From: a virus
Direction: 5' to 3' (one strand)
DNA length: 64,000 nucleotides
Virus record (IMG/VR): IMGVR_UViG_3300021375_000011
Coordinates: 1-64,000 of that record
The position numbers and the translations under genes were made by a program. Shown here piece after piece: positions 1 to 8,101 of this stretch. Under the pieces are notes generated by a model, which made no database searches, was not told the DNA's origin, and saw only the letters and a list, made by a program, of their open reading frames with translations. Position 1 is the first letter of the stretch. Each line of letters starts with the position of its first letter.

Positions 1-672
1 CTTTTTAGGTCGGAAGTCACCTAAATTATATAAACCTTGTGAGTCAATAGCAGTGGCTTCTGCTTCAGTTAATGCAGTTTCTTTTCTTGACCACTTTGAT
101 GTACTATAGTCAGCATAACCACCCTTAGAAGTTTTACTTACTCTGAAGTCTAAACCTCTTGCATAGTCTGTAGGTAGTTCCTCTAACTCAGGATCCATCA
201 ATGCACTCTTAATAATTTGAAAAATCTGCGGACCAATGATGAAACGTCTGATTGCTTTATCTGATTTGTCATCTGTGATAGGATTCTCTCTTACAAATCC
301 TTGCATTACATAACTACGTTTCTTCCAGTACTTACGACCCATATCTTCTAAACTTTTGTCTTTGAACCACGGACGTACTTCTGTTAGGATTGGACAAGTA
401 TCTCCCCACATTTCAACACAAGGAACCTGTACTTGAACACTCTTACTGTCCATCTGTCCTTTGATACCATTGAATGGGAGTTTGATCATTGCACGTTCAA
501 TCCAAAAGAACGTGTTATTGTTATCCATATCGGGAAGGAAACGTAGTACTGCACTATCGCCTTCGTTCATATTCCAATGTGGGTAAATTGCACCATCGCC
601 GCCGGATGATTGGTTGCCTTGCTTGTTATCTGCCGCTGCAAGGCGAGCTCTTATTTCTGCTAATGAAGCCAT
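1..672 (-). CDS. 32: Single-stranded DNA-binding protein gp32 (partial, C-terminus missing)
   Basis: The frame is open from an ATG at 672 to the window edge, giving 224 residues without the C-terminal tail. It codes for the T4-type ssDNA-binding protein that coats single strands in replication, recombination and repair. Recognisable blocks are IYPHWNMNEGDSAVLRFLPD (about residues 29-48), PWFKDKSLEDMGRKYWKKRS (101-120) and RRFIIGPQIFQIIKSALMDP (142-161), typical of marine T4-like gp32. Only two cysteines (C85, C93) are seen where T4 gp32 uses one His and three Cys for zinc, so the zinc site is probably reduced or absent. A strong AGGAG lies about 8 bases before the ATG. The acidic C-terminal protein-interaction tail lies outside the window. 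Confidence 0.93.
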   Translation of the reverse strand, partial: MASLAEIRARLAAADNKQGNQSSGGDGAIYPHWNMNEGDSAVLRFLPDMDNNNTFFWIERAMIKLPFNGIKGQMDSKSVQVQVPCVEMWGDTCPILTEVRPWFKDKSLEDMGRKYWKKRSYVMQGFVRENPITDDKSDKAIRRFIIGPQIFQIIKSALMDPELEELPTDYARGLDFRVSKTSKGGYADYSTSKWSRKETALTEAEATAIDSQGLYNLGDFRPKK

Positions 673-682
673 TTTGTTTCTC

Positions 683-811
683 CTATTGCCTACGAGTAGC
701 AACTACTACTCTATCATTTGCCTGTTTATGTTTGTCAACAAATAATGCAACTACATTACTTGCACTTTTATTTAGCATAGATACACCAGTTGGTGTAGTT
801 TTATGTCGCAT
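683..811 (-). CDS. Small basic 42-residue ORF upstream of gp32
   Basis: An ATG at 811 opens a 42-codon frame ending in TAG at 683-685, ten bases before the gp32 start. The product begins MRHKTTPTGVSMLNKSASNV and ends in a basic VVVATRRQ. It lies between a good sigma70-type promoter (851-829) and gp32, so it would be the first cistron of the gp32 transcript. No function is recognised. The reading frame also contains the palindrome ACACCAACTGGTGT, so part of this stretch may act as an mRNA leader that regulates gp32. The ORF could be spurious; position and lack of other content in the gap favour it being real. Confidence 0.45.
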   Translation of the reverse strand: MRHKTTPTGVSMLNKSASNVVALFVDKHKQANDRVVVATRRQ

Positions 812-828
812 AAAATTAAACATGCTTT

Positions 829-856
829 ATAATAGCATGATAGTAGGAGAAATCAA
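829..856 (-). promoter_or_regulatory. Sigma70-type promoter for the gp32 region
   Basis: On the minus strand TTGATT (856-851), a 16-base spacer and TATTAT (834-829) read towards gp32. The -10 is embedded in the small inverted repeat CATGCT/AGCATG. The spacing matches the other early-type promoters in this window. Confidence 0.55.
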
Positions 857-870
857 CTGTTTTGGTAAAA

Positions 871-2847
871 TTACCTATTTACGAGGTAAAGCATTCTTTC
901 TAATGCTTCGTTTGTTAACGCTGGATCACGTTCTGCTTTAAGTGCTTGTTTGCCAGTATCAACATCTTGTGTTTCTTCAACTTCGTTTTGTTGTCCTGCA
1001 AGTCTTAATAGCTCTGCCATCTCGCGATTTTCATCTAGGTCATCGTCTGCTAAATCATCCTGTGCCATTGGATCAACTGCTTTTTCGTTATCAGTGCCAT
1101 CTTGGTCGTTTGGATTAACAAAACTATCCATGCCTTCTTCAACATCTGAACCGCCAGCAGTTTTAACCACATCTTGTCCGCCCATGCCCATTTCTAAACT
1201 GCGTTCTTTACCTGCGGCTGCCGCTGCCTGTCCTGCTTGATATCCACTAGCAGTTTCTTGATCAGTTGGATTTTCGTTTATATTCTCAACAACGTAGAAT
1301 GTGATACTTTCATCACTGTTTTCGCCTGATTCACCGTCTTCAAGTTTTTTACCTGTTATTTTTTCTATGCCTGCTCTAAACTTTTTGTCATACATTAAGT
1401 CATCAATATCGGCGCCACTTATTCCAACTACTATATTCGAACCAATACCTGGATTTGTGTAAGTGGTAATATCACTTACGGATACTACACCAGCATTTTG
1501 TGACATTACTTTTTTATTTACTTGCATAACTTGTGGATCAGGTCCTTCATCTTCGCTCACACTTTCATCATATCCAAGTTTACCATCATCCTTCATGCTC
1601 ATACTTGCAGGAGTGTCTGTGAATTCTATATTGTCTATACCAAGTTCTTGAGCACGTGCCATTACTAATTTTCTGCAATCTGCATCTGGATCTTTGTCTG
1701 CTAGTTCACCAATGTCATCAAACAAACTGTCATCGCCAATCAAGTCATAAAGTTGTTCTGAAGCATACTCGCCATCAGGTCCACATGGTAGAGGCTTTGA
1801 CATAAGCTCTTGTAGCCTTGCCATGTCTTCTGCAGTTTCTGGCAATGCCCATGTACCTTCCATTATTTGGTTGGTCCAGTTTTCAAATTGGTTTGCTTCT
1901 TTCATTGTGCTTTCCCTTATTTTTGCTAGTATAGGCAATGCTTCTTCGATACGGCTATCAACTGCACTGTTTACAAATACTTCTCTTACACTTTCAATTG
2001 TTTCGTCTAATTCTGTTACTATCATTGGGTCGTACGTACTAAAAATTTCTTTGTATCCACGTTTGCCAATCATCTTCTTGGCTTTGCGTTTTAGATCTGC
2101 ATAATGCTTTACTGCATCTTCTACTATGCCTAGTGCTTGTTCGTTTTGTGCAAATGCATTACTGCGACTTGCTCTTACAAATTTGCCTAGTGTTTTAATT
2201 TCATTTATTGTTTCGCTTATGTACTGTCCAAATGCATCATATGGCGTGCCACCTTCACTTACATGACGTGCCATTGCTTTAGCACCGGCAATGCTTTCAA
2301 ACGGCATGCGAAATCTTTCACCTTGACTATTCTCAACAAACAAACTTGCAATGTTTCTAAAACGTTGCTCGCCTTCACCTATGGCACGTGAGTGTTGTAT
2401 TACAACTTTTGCTTTGCCGGGTTGATTGCTATAGCTCTTGCTTTTACCTTGGGCTTTCCATGCTTCCATTACCAAGCTCTCGCTTAGGTCAGCCATAGTA
2501 GCCATACTATACTTGAGTTTGTTCATATTATTCAAACTAAATGTCAGTAGGTTACGCTTGGCAGTTTGTCTTAGCATAGCGAGAAAATCATACCATTCGC
2601 CCTTATCGCCAACTTCCATACCCTTGCCGAGATTATCACCATAGTATACTTCTAAATCATTGTCACCGTTGATTAGTACTACAACTGTTCCGTACTCGTT
2701 GCCATTCACACTAAAATTAAATGAGAATAGGTCTGCTTCACTTGGATTTACCGTAGGCTTACCCATCGAATCCAAGCTCTTTGGATCTAAATCTCTAGTT
2801 ACTAACAAATCATATATTTGTTGTGATGCTGTGTTTTCTTGTGCCAT
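871..2847 (-). CDS. Large acidic protein of unknown function (658 aa), probable virion protein
   Basis: This product is not recognised. It starts MAQENTASQQIYDLLVTRDL, is acidic, and has two visible parts: an N-terminal, apparently folded half (to about residue 330) with helices rich in Lys/Glu, and a C-terminal half that is D/E/G/Q-rich and looks disordered, with GYQAGQAAAAAGKE and several DD/EE runs. There is no signal peptide or membrane segment. It follows the terminase large subunit on the same strand (12-base gap) and has its own late-type box ATAAATAC 6-13 bases before the ATG, so it is expressed late. That context suggests a structural or packaging-associated protein, for example one held inside the head. 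Function is not assignable from sequence alone. Confidence 0.85.
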   Translation of the reverse strand: MAQENTASQQIYDLLVTRDLDPKSLDSMGKPTVNPSEADLFSFNFSVNGNEYGTVVVLINGDNDLEVYYGDNLGKGMEVGDKGEWYDFLAMLRQTAKRNLLTFSLNNMNKLKYSMATMADLSESLVMEAWKAQGKSKSYSNQPGKAKVVIQHSRAIGEGEQRFRNIASLFVENSQGERFRMPFESIAGAKAMARHVSEGGTPYDAFGQYISETINEIKTLGKFVRASRSNAFAQNEQALGIVEDAVKHYADLKRKAKKMIGKRGYKEIFSTYDPMIVTELDETIESVREVFVNSAVDSRIEEALPILAKIRESTMKEANQFENWTNQIMEGTWALPETAEDMARLQELMSKPLPCGPDGEYASEQLYDLIGDDSLFDDIGELADKDPDADCRKLVMARAQELGIDNIEFTDTPASMSMKDDGKLGYDESVSEDEGPDPQVMQVNKKVMSQNAGVVSVSDITTYTNPGIGSNIVVGISGADIDDLMYDKKFRAGIEKITGKKLEDGESGENSDESITFYVVENINENPTDQETASGYQAGQAAAAAGKERSLEMGMGGQDVVKTAGGSDVEEGMDSFVNPNDQDGTDNEKAVDPMAQDDLADDDLDENREMAELLRLAGQQNEVEETQDVDTGKQALKAERDPALTNEALERMLYLVNR

Positions 2848-2852
2848 GTACG

Positions 2853-2860
2853 TATTTATT
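2853..2860 (-). promoter_or_regulatory. Late promoter box before the 658 aa gene
   Basis: AATAAATA read on the minus strand, six bases from the ATG. Matches the T4 late consensus TATAAATA at seven of eight positions; very close to the start codon, so the leader would be extremely short. Confidence 0.5.
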
Positions 2861-4460
2861 AAAACATTGCCACAAACGGCATTGGTTCAATATTCTCCTC
2901 GCTGAAATCTGTTAGGTGTGAATCAAGTTCTTTGTGATAACTTGTAAGAACCTGTAGCATACGAATCGCTAGAAGCGTACTCATTACCAAATCGTCTGTT
3001 TCGCCGGGCTTGCCTGCATAACTTGTGCCATGTGCAACAAAGTTTTTAAGCTCACCAATTAAACTAGGAGAGCTTATTGTCATCTTGTTTGTTTCGACTA
3101 GTGTTTTTAACTTAGCACAGGCTGCTATTTTACTTTTATTGGTTGTGTTGAAACCTTTTCTGTATCTTCTACCACTGGCACTTACAATAGTATTGTCGCT
3201 TAAAAAGTATCCTTCAATATTTTGCTCGCCATACTGCTCGATACATAACAAGGCTGCCTCGCCAATTGTATTATTTTCTACACTATAATAAACACTTTGT
3301 GGTTCTTGCACAGTTTCGTTAATATGCTTTACTATTTCTACAAGTATACGTATTTGATCTGTAATTGGTGTTTTGTTATGGCGCCATTCTGCTATCTGTA
3401 CTGTACTATTTGCTTCAAACACTTGTATTGCACTAGGATCACCTCCTGTGCCTAAACTTGGATCAAGTGCCACAGTGTATATTCTGCCCTTTTGAGGATT
3501 TTTATACCAACGTACCTGTCCAGTTTTATAAAGTGGCTCGCTAACTCCTTCAAGGTCAATAAGTTTTGTTGGAGATATAAGCGTTTCATCTGAGATAATA
3601 AATTCACAGTCCATCTCACGACGGAAACGTTCAACACCTAATATGTTACGTTGTTCTTCTGCCCAATCATCATCTCTGTCTGGATGCTCTCGCCAAAATG
3701 CTCTGTATGCTTTGAAGCCATTGATGCCCAGTTCTTTTTGATTGCCAAACTCGTCTTCAGTTTTGTTTGCACCTTTCCATATAAATGCAAACTGATCTTC
3801 ATCTGAGTTTGGAGTACTTGTAATAATAGCACCACCACCTGTTGATAGTGTAGGCGATATTGATGTCCAGAATTCTCTTGCTATTGTGGGTCGCACAAAT
3901 GCAAACTCATCACAGTATAGCAGTGTAATACTCATACCACGTCCGGTATTTTCAGTTGTTGTTTGTGCAACTATTCTCGATCCATTATCAAATTCTATTG
4001 AGCCTTTATTATAACTTGTTGCTCCAGCACGTATGTGGTCTGGACAGGCTTCGTATGAATATCTCACACGTTGCATAATCTCTTGAGCACCTGCATACTT
4101 GTGTGCCGCAACCAGTATTGTACTATCAGGTTTGAACATAGCATACCATAACAGATATCCGGCAGCACTGGTACTCTTGCCTGTTTGCCTTGGCATCATT
4201 GATATACTAAACCTATAGTTGTGATATGTTTTTATTAGTCTTTCTTGGAACTCCCAAGGATCATACTTCATTTTACCTTGTATTGGATGTTGTATATAGA
4301 AAAAGTTACGTAGAAAATACTCAGGACCTGTTTCAGGGTCAGCACATTTTACAAACTCCTGCAGTTGGTCGTCTGTGAATTCTTGTTTTTTGTAAGGGCT
4401 TTTTACTAAGACCCCATCTTCTTCTCTTGCTACCATAGTACTTCTGCCAATTCTGGCCAT
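2859..4460 (-). CDS. 17: Terminase large subunit gp17 (packaging ATPase and nuclease)
   Basis: This is the motor ATPase that pumps DNA into the prohead and cuts the concatemer. An N-terminal ATPase domain has Walker A MPRQTGKST, Walker B ITLLYCDE and the coupling motif ITSTPNS. The C-terminal RNase H-like nuclease shows the first acidic residue in VALDPSLGTGGD, the second in YYSVENNTIGEA and the third in GETDDLVM. Length (about 533 aa) is a little shorter than T4 gp17 (610). The open frame extends to a TTG at 4496. ATG 4460 (MARIGRST) is chosen because related marine terminases have a similar N-terminus; ATG 4436 is also possible. The 5' end overlaps the end of the radical SAM gene by 31 bases, so the two are translationally linked. 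Confidence 0.95.
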   Translation of the reverse strand: MARIGRSTMVAREEDGVLVKSPYKKQEFTDDQLQEFVKCADPETGPEYFLRNFFYIQHPIQGKMKYDPWEFQERLIKTYHNYRFSISMMPRQTGKSTSAAGYLLWYAMFKPDSTILVAAHKYAGAQEIMQRVRYSYEACPDHIRAGATSYNKGSIEFDNGSRIVAQTTTENTGRGMSITLLYCDEFAFVRPTIAREFWTSISPTLSTGGGAIITSTPNSDEDQFAFIWKGANKTEDEFGNQKELGINGFKAYRAFWREHPDRDDDWAEEQRNILGVERFRREMDCEFIISDETLISPTKLIDLEGVSEPLYKTGQVRWYKNPQKGRIYTVALDPSLGTGGDPSAIQVFEANSTVQIAEWRHNKTPITDQIRILVEIVKHINETVQEPQSVYYSVENNTIGEAALLCIEQYGEQNIEGYFLSDNTIVSASGRRYRKGFNTTNKSKIAACAKLKTLVETNKMTISSPSLIGELKNFVAHGTSYAGKPGETDDLVMSTLLAIRMLQVLTSYHKELDSHLTDFSEENIEPMPFVAMF

Positions 4461-5605
4461 AATTTGTTGAATTGGCCTTTTTGATCGGGATGCCAATCAC
4501 TTTCAAGTGATTCTGTAAAATTTTTAAAGTTTTGGTTGTCGGGACTTAAACTATTACCTTTTCCTACACTTTGTTCTAATTGCTGTATCTGTTGCACTAC
4601 AAAATCTTTTTCATGAGCTGTAAGTTCAAAATTATTTTGATACTTGTGTAGTTCATCAATTGCTAAAGTTCGCACTGCTTTGTTATGATTAACAGGATTA
4701 AGATGGTCTCCCCACACACGTTGCCAAATAATATTAATTTTCTTATCAAGTGAATATTGTTTTAATTCGCATAATCTTGTACAATTATATAGTGTATAAA
4801 CTGCTTGAATTCCGCCGTGATGCTGACTTTTTTCTATTTTATCAGCAACACGAGATACATTCTTGTCCATTCGTTCCCAGCTACTTCCCCATCTAACATA
4901 TTCAAACCTTTTGCCGATATTATCAAAACTCATGCTCCAACCAACACGCGATCTTTTAAGTAGTTTTTGAGGGACTGGCAGTGTATCAAAGTCAGTTGTC
5001 ATATTTGTAATTACAGTGATTAATACATCGTCTGGTAATATATCAAGCAAAGCATTATTTTCTTTCATCATCAATGGTTCACCGCCTACAAGTGCCACTT
5101 CTTTTACATGCGACTGATGTTTTTTAATATAATCAATAATCTTTTGATATTTTGTGTTAATTGTTTGATTTAGATTTTCGCCAAACTGTTCTTTAGCTTC
5201 TCTTATTGCAGCCCATTTTGAACTAAAGTAGGCGCTGCAGTATGTGCAAGCCAGGTTACATGTATTGTTCCAACGAACATCAATTAGGGCAGGCTTATGT
5301 TCTTCTATGTCTGCAGTTGTACAATCAAAATCTGGACTTATGTTGTTGTGCCAGTCTCTCTCGCTTGAAAAACCTTTTTCTTCCCGTTCTATACACCCAT
5401 GACAGTATTTAGGATGTAATATTCCTTGTTTTATACTAGCTCTAACTTCTTGTATTGCTTTACTATTTAAAATAGATTCTATTGATTCTTCTCGTTTTTT
5501 GCCTAACATATTAGGATTGGCGGCACAACATGTTTGCACTTGCCCTTCGAAGTTTAGATGTAGTCCTCGCCAAGGAGAGGCACAATATTTCTTTACAGGT
5601 TCCAT
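4430..5605 (-). CDS. Radical SAM enzyme with N-terminal SPASM/twitch-like cysteine domain
   Basis: The radical SAM cluster motif CNLACTYC (C116, C120, C123) would bind a 4Fe-4S cluster and cleave S-adenosylmethionine; VGGEPLM is the glycine-rich motif that follows it. Before it are additional cysteines in CASPWRGLHLNFEGQVQTCC (C8, C26, C27) and YCHGC (C68, C71), the arrangement of twitch/SPASM-type proteins that hold an auxiliary cluster. Such enzymes modify peptides, proteins or sugars; the substrate here is unknown. The gene lies directly upstream of, and overlaps, terminase, inside a late packaging operon, which is unusual for a metabolic enzyme. It is one of three radical SAM genes in the window, the others at 40825 and 53683. 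Confidence 0.9.
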   Translation of the reverse strand: MEPVKKYCASPWRGLHLNFEGQVQTCCAANPNMLGKKREESIESILNSKAIQEVRASIKQGILHPKYCHGCIEREEKGFSSERDWHNNISPDFDCTTADIEEHKPALIDVRWNNTCNLACTYCSAYFSSKWAAIREAKEQFGENLNQTINTKYQKIIDYIKKHQSHVKEVALVGGEPLMMKENNALLDILPDDVLITVITNMTTDFDTLPVPQKLLKRSRVGWSMSFDNIGKRFEYVRWGSSWERMDKNVSRVADKIEKSQHHGGIQAVYTLYNCTRLCELKQYSLDKKINIIWQRVWGDHLNPVNHNKAVRTLAIDELHKYQNNFELTAHEKDFVVQQIQQLEQSVGKGNSLSPDNQNFKNFTESLESDWHPDQKGQFNKLWPELAEVLW

Positions 5606-5613
5606 GCAAGTAC

Positions 5614-5751
5614 TTATTGTGGCTTTGGGCTGTGGTTCTTAATTGTTTGGTTTGGAGCTGGTTGTTTATACTCTTCTGGTAAAGGAGCAACTAGTGGCTG
5701 AGGTTTTGGAGTAGGCTTAGAAAGCCCACCAAAGTTAATTGCAGTGATCAT
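5614..5751 (-). CDS. Small proline-rich protein (45 aa)
   Basis: ATG at 5751 overlaps the stop of the upstream nuclease gene as ATGA, a classical translational coupling. The product starts MITAINFGGLSKPTPKPQPL, is rich in Pro, Lys and Gln, and ends SPKPQ. There is no membrane segment. Such short proline-rich tails occur in virion or scaffold-associated peptides, but the function is unknown. Tight coupling on both sides supports it being translated. Confidence 0.6.
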   Translation of the reverse strand: MITAINFGGLSKPTPKPQPLVAPLPEEYKQPAPNQTIKNHSPKPQ

Positions 5752-6188
5752 TCTACAATGCCGTCTTCTAGGAGTTTTACTCTATTGGCCAGATGAGCTT
5801 TTTGTACATCGTCTTTGTTTTGCCCATGATACGGAACTGCGTGTCCTTCACTTATTAATATGCTTGTAAGTAGTTTCCAACTGTCTGTGTCACTGTCATA
5901 GACATTAAAATCACCTAAGATACGTCCAAACTTGCCTTTCATATCTTCGCCGCTTTTGTTTATTTGTGTTTTAAGCACACAACTTTTGCCAAGTAGTTGT
6001 TTTACTCTTGCTTTTGCGGCTAATCCAAACTTCTTTTCTTCAAGATCTCTTGTGCGTGATTCTGGAGTATCAATGCCTGCTATACGTACTCGTTCGTCTC
6101 TAAGAACAACATTGAATCCTAAGTCAATGTCAACATCAACAGTATCACCATCTACAATTTTGATTATTGTTGCACGATACTCGTACAT
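5748..6188 (-). CDS. Staphylococcal-nuclease-like (thermonuclease) protein
   Basis: The 146-residue product matches the SNase fold: IIKIVDGDTVDVDIDLGF (Asp that binds calcium), VRIAGIDTPESRT (catalytic Arg and Glu in the family) and KGKFGRILGDF (second Arg). The family is a calcium-dependent endonuclease or exonuclease of DNA and RNA. No signal peptide is present, so it would act in the cell or be packaged. It overlaps the next gene by ATGA and the previous one by one base, so it belongs to the late packaging operon next to terminase. A role in DNA end processing or host DNA breakdown is inference only. Confidence 0.88.
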   Translation of the reverse strand: MYEYRATIIKIVDGDTVDVDIDLGFNVVLRDERVRIAGIDTPESRTRDLEEKKFGLAAKARVKQLLGKSCVLKTQINKSGEDMKGKFGRILGDFNVYDSDTDSWKLLTSILISEGHAVPYHGQNKDDVQKAHLANRVKLLEDGIVE

Positions 6189-6559
6189 TATCTTGGGTAG
6201 CCTTTAAATGCTACAACTGGCGATTCTGTATTAACTGCGTCTAATTCTTGGCTACCTTTAGCTGAGGAGCGTTTTTTAGCAGTAAGTCCGATTGACTTAA
6301 ATGCGTCTGTGGCTAGTTTCTCTTCTACGTCTGTGTAAGTACCAACATATCCGTCGCCTGCTAACCAGCTTGACGGGTCCATCTCATGTTCTGTGTTACC
6401 ATCTGCATCCATAGCGGCCATTGCTAAACTAGCACGGTACAAGTCGTAGTATCCGTTGTTACGCAAACTACCAGGGCTTGCTTTTTCAATAGTATGAGGC
6501 ATATTACCTTGTGGTAGGTTAGTGCCTCTACGTTCAGATATGAACTCTTTGGATCTCAT
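6188..6559 (-). CDS. Unknown virion-type protein with capsid-targeting-like N-terminus (123 aa)
   Basis: The protein starts MRSKEFISERRG. This resembles the T4 capsid-targeting sequence (of the MKTYQEFIAE type on internal proteins), which ends in an (I/L)-x-E site cut by the prohead protease; here ISE fits. The remainder includes NNGYYDLYRASLAMAAMDAD, ending VVAFKGYPR, with no recognised domain. Ends are shared by one base with both neighbours. The likely role is a head-internal or head-bound protein; this is inference from the N-terminus and location beside terminase and other CTS-like genes. Confidence 0.8.
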   Translation of the reverse strand: MRSKEFISERRGTNLPQGNMPHTIEKASPGSLRNNGYYDLYRASLAMAAMDADGNTEHEMDPSSWLAGDGYVGTYTDVEEKLATDAFKSIGLTAKKRSSAKGSQELDAVNTESPVVAFKGYPR

Positions 6560-6864
6560 TAGCTGTAGACACCTGCGTTAGCACTTGATGCAGTGCCAAT
6601 TTCAGTGCATGAACCATTGGCGCCAGTAATAGTAACTTGATTACCTACTCCAACATATACATCTATTTTAGTTTGGTGTGGTATTACTAATGGCACACTG
6701 TTTGTTACTGTGCCGTCGTTGTATAAAAAGTGTGTAGCATCGCTAGTTGGCTTACCTGCCAGTTTAACTTGAAATGTTAGTGCGTTTGAACCACTTGTAA
6801 TTTGTGCTTTATCTGTTGTCCACACTGTGTCGGATATTGCGCCTGCGTATGATGTGATTGCCAT
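6559..6864 (-). CDS. Small beta-rich unknown protein (101 aa)
   Basis: The product is rich in Thr, Ser, Gly and Val with few charged residues (starts MAITSYAGAISDTVWTTDKA), suggesting a compact beta protein such as a head decoration or small virion subunit. It contains one Cys and no membrane segment. It overlaps the next gene by one base and starts 17 bases after the end of the 406 aa gene. No family is recognised. Confidence 0.75.
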   Translation of the reverse strand: MAITSYAGAISDTVWTTDKAQITSGSNALTFQVKLAGKPTSDATHFLYNDGTVTNSVPLVIPHQTKIDVYVGVGNQVTITGANGSCTEIGTASSANAGVYS

Positions 6865-6880
6865 TATCTAGTTCCTTTTA

Positions 6881-8101
6881 TTACCACTTGCGACATGACC
6901 AGTAACGTGCTTTTGTTTTTGGTCCTGGATTGTCACAGTTGTGTCTAGCTCTAAAACTCTTACGTGCTTTAGGATTGTTTTTTCTAATCTTCATTGCTTT
7001 GCCCTTGACGCTACTTCCGCCATGACCAAAGTTAACTTTTTTTACGTTGCCTGTTTTTGGATCTTTAACATATACTTTAAACTTTTTCACATCACCTTGC
7101 ATAGGCTTGTTTAGTTTTACCTTACGTCCTTGATACTCTGCTTCTGCTAGGTCATTTTCAATAACACGTTTTAAACTTTTTATAGTATCGTTTACCATTG
7201 CACTGATGTCGCTTGATCCAATTTCATCATCGTCATCGCCGTGAAATTCAGCAGTGTCAGCAATTGCTTGTGTAATTTGCTCAATGCCGTATTCTCTTAC
7301 CATGTCACTGAACTCAGGATGATTCATAATCCTGCGTGTGATCATTGCTTCAACTTCTTCAACATCTTCGATAAGTTTTTCAGTTTGTTCTACTGCTTCA
7401 GTTAGTTTTCTGTTATAGTAATTTGCAGTATCAGCTGCACCTAAACGTTTGTGCAGTGCGGCCTGCTCTTCAAACATCTTTATATCGCCAGCAAGTTTTT
7501 GTATTGTTTTACAATTACAATGAGAACATTTTGATCCACATGTGCAGTCCATAACTTTTACACCACAACATGCTTCAGGACAATAAATCTTACCGTCCTT
7601 GATACGTTCCATAACAGTACCTTCGTTGGTGATAGCACGATACTGGCTTTTACTGCTTTCCTTTACTCTAGCTTCTGCAATTCTAAAACCATCATGTGTA
7701 ATGCCAGTTTTATTTGTTAGATAGTCTGCAATAAATTCTTCTGTATCTTCATCGTCTAGTCCAACTGGAACAGGAACTGTCATAGTTGTACTTAAATCAC
7801 TTACATCATCTTCAGCGTCCCATTTGATATTAGTTACTTTAACTATGCCTTCGTCTAATTCTTCTGAAGGAGGATCAATAACACCGTCTGTTTCATCACC
7901 AACATAGTTACAATCTTCTAGTATACCATAAGCATAATCGTCTGATAAAAATGTAATACTATCGTCTGTGTGTTCTACAACAGGAAAGTCAATAGCAATT
8001 TCGTCATCAAAATCTTCTCGAACAACAACTTCAAGTACATCACCTGTAACAGGAAATGCAGTTGCTCTTTCGCTTTCTGTGATATACTTCTTTAGTGTCA
8101 T
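6881..8101 (-). CDS. Virion-type protein with CTS-like start, cysteine cluster and basic aromatic C-terminus
   Basis: Three parts are visible. The N-terminus MTLKKYITESER resembles a capsid-targeting sequence with a possible prohead protease site (ITE). At residues 174-197 there is a dense cluster of eight cysteines (CPEACC, CTCGSKC, HCNC), probably metal-binding. The C-terminal about 70 residues are basic, with KKFKVYVKDPKTGNVKKVNF and an ending RARHNC ... ARYWSCRKW, a module I associate with virion proteins of marine T4-like phages. Coupling to the upstream 670 aa gene is by TAATG. The overall role is unknown; a head-associated, DNA- or metal-binding protein is an inference. Confidence 0.82.
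   Translation of the reverse strand: MTLKKYITESERATAFPVTGDVLEVVVREDFDDEIAIDFPVVEHTDDSITFLSDDYAYGILEDCNYVGDETDGVIDPPSEELDEGIVKVTNIKWDAEDDVSDLSTTMTVPVPVGLDDEDTEEFIADYLTNKTGITHDGFRIAEARVKESSKSQYRAITNEGTVMERIKDGKIYCPEACCGVKVMDCTCGSKCSHCNCKTIQKLAGDIKMFEEQAALHKRLGAADTANYYNRKLTEAVEQTEKLIEDVEEVEAMITRRIMNHPEFSDMVREYGIEQITQAIADTAEFHGDDDDEIGSSDISAMVNDTIKSLKRVIENDLAEAEYQGRKVKLNKPMQGDVKKFKVYVKDPKTGNVKKVNFGHGGSSVKGKAMKIRKNNPKARKSFRARHNCDNPGPKTKARYWSCRKW

Noticed and set aside
489-941. 150 aa plus-strand frame over the start of gp32 and the gap
   Set aside because: It is antisense to gp32, has no ribosome-binding site and no family resemblance.
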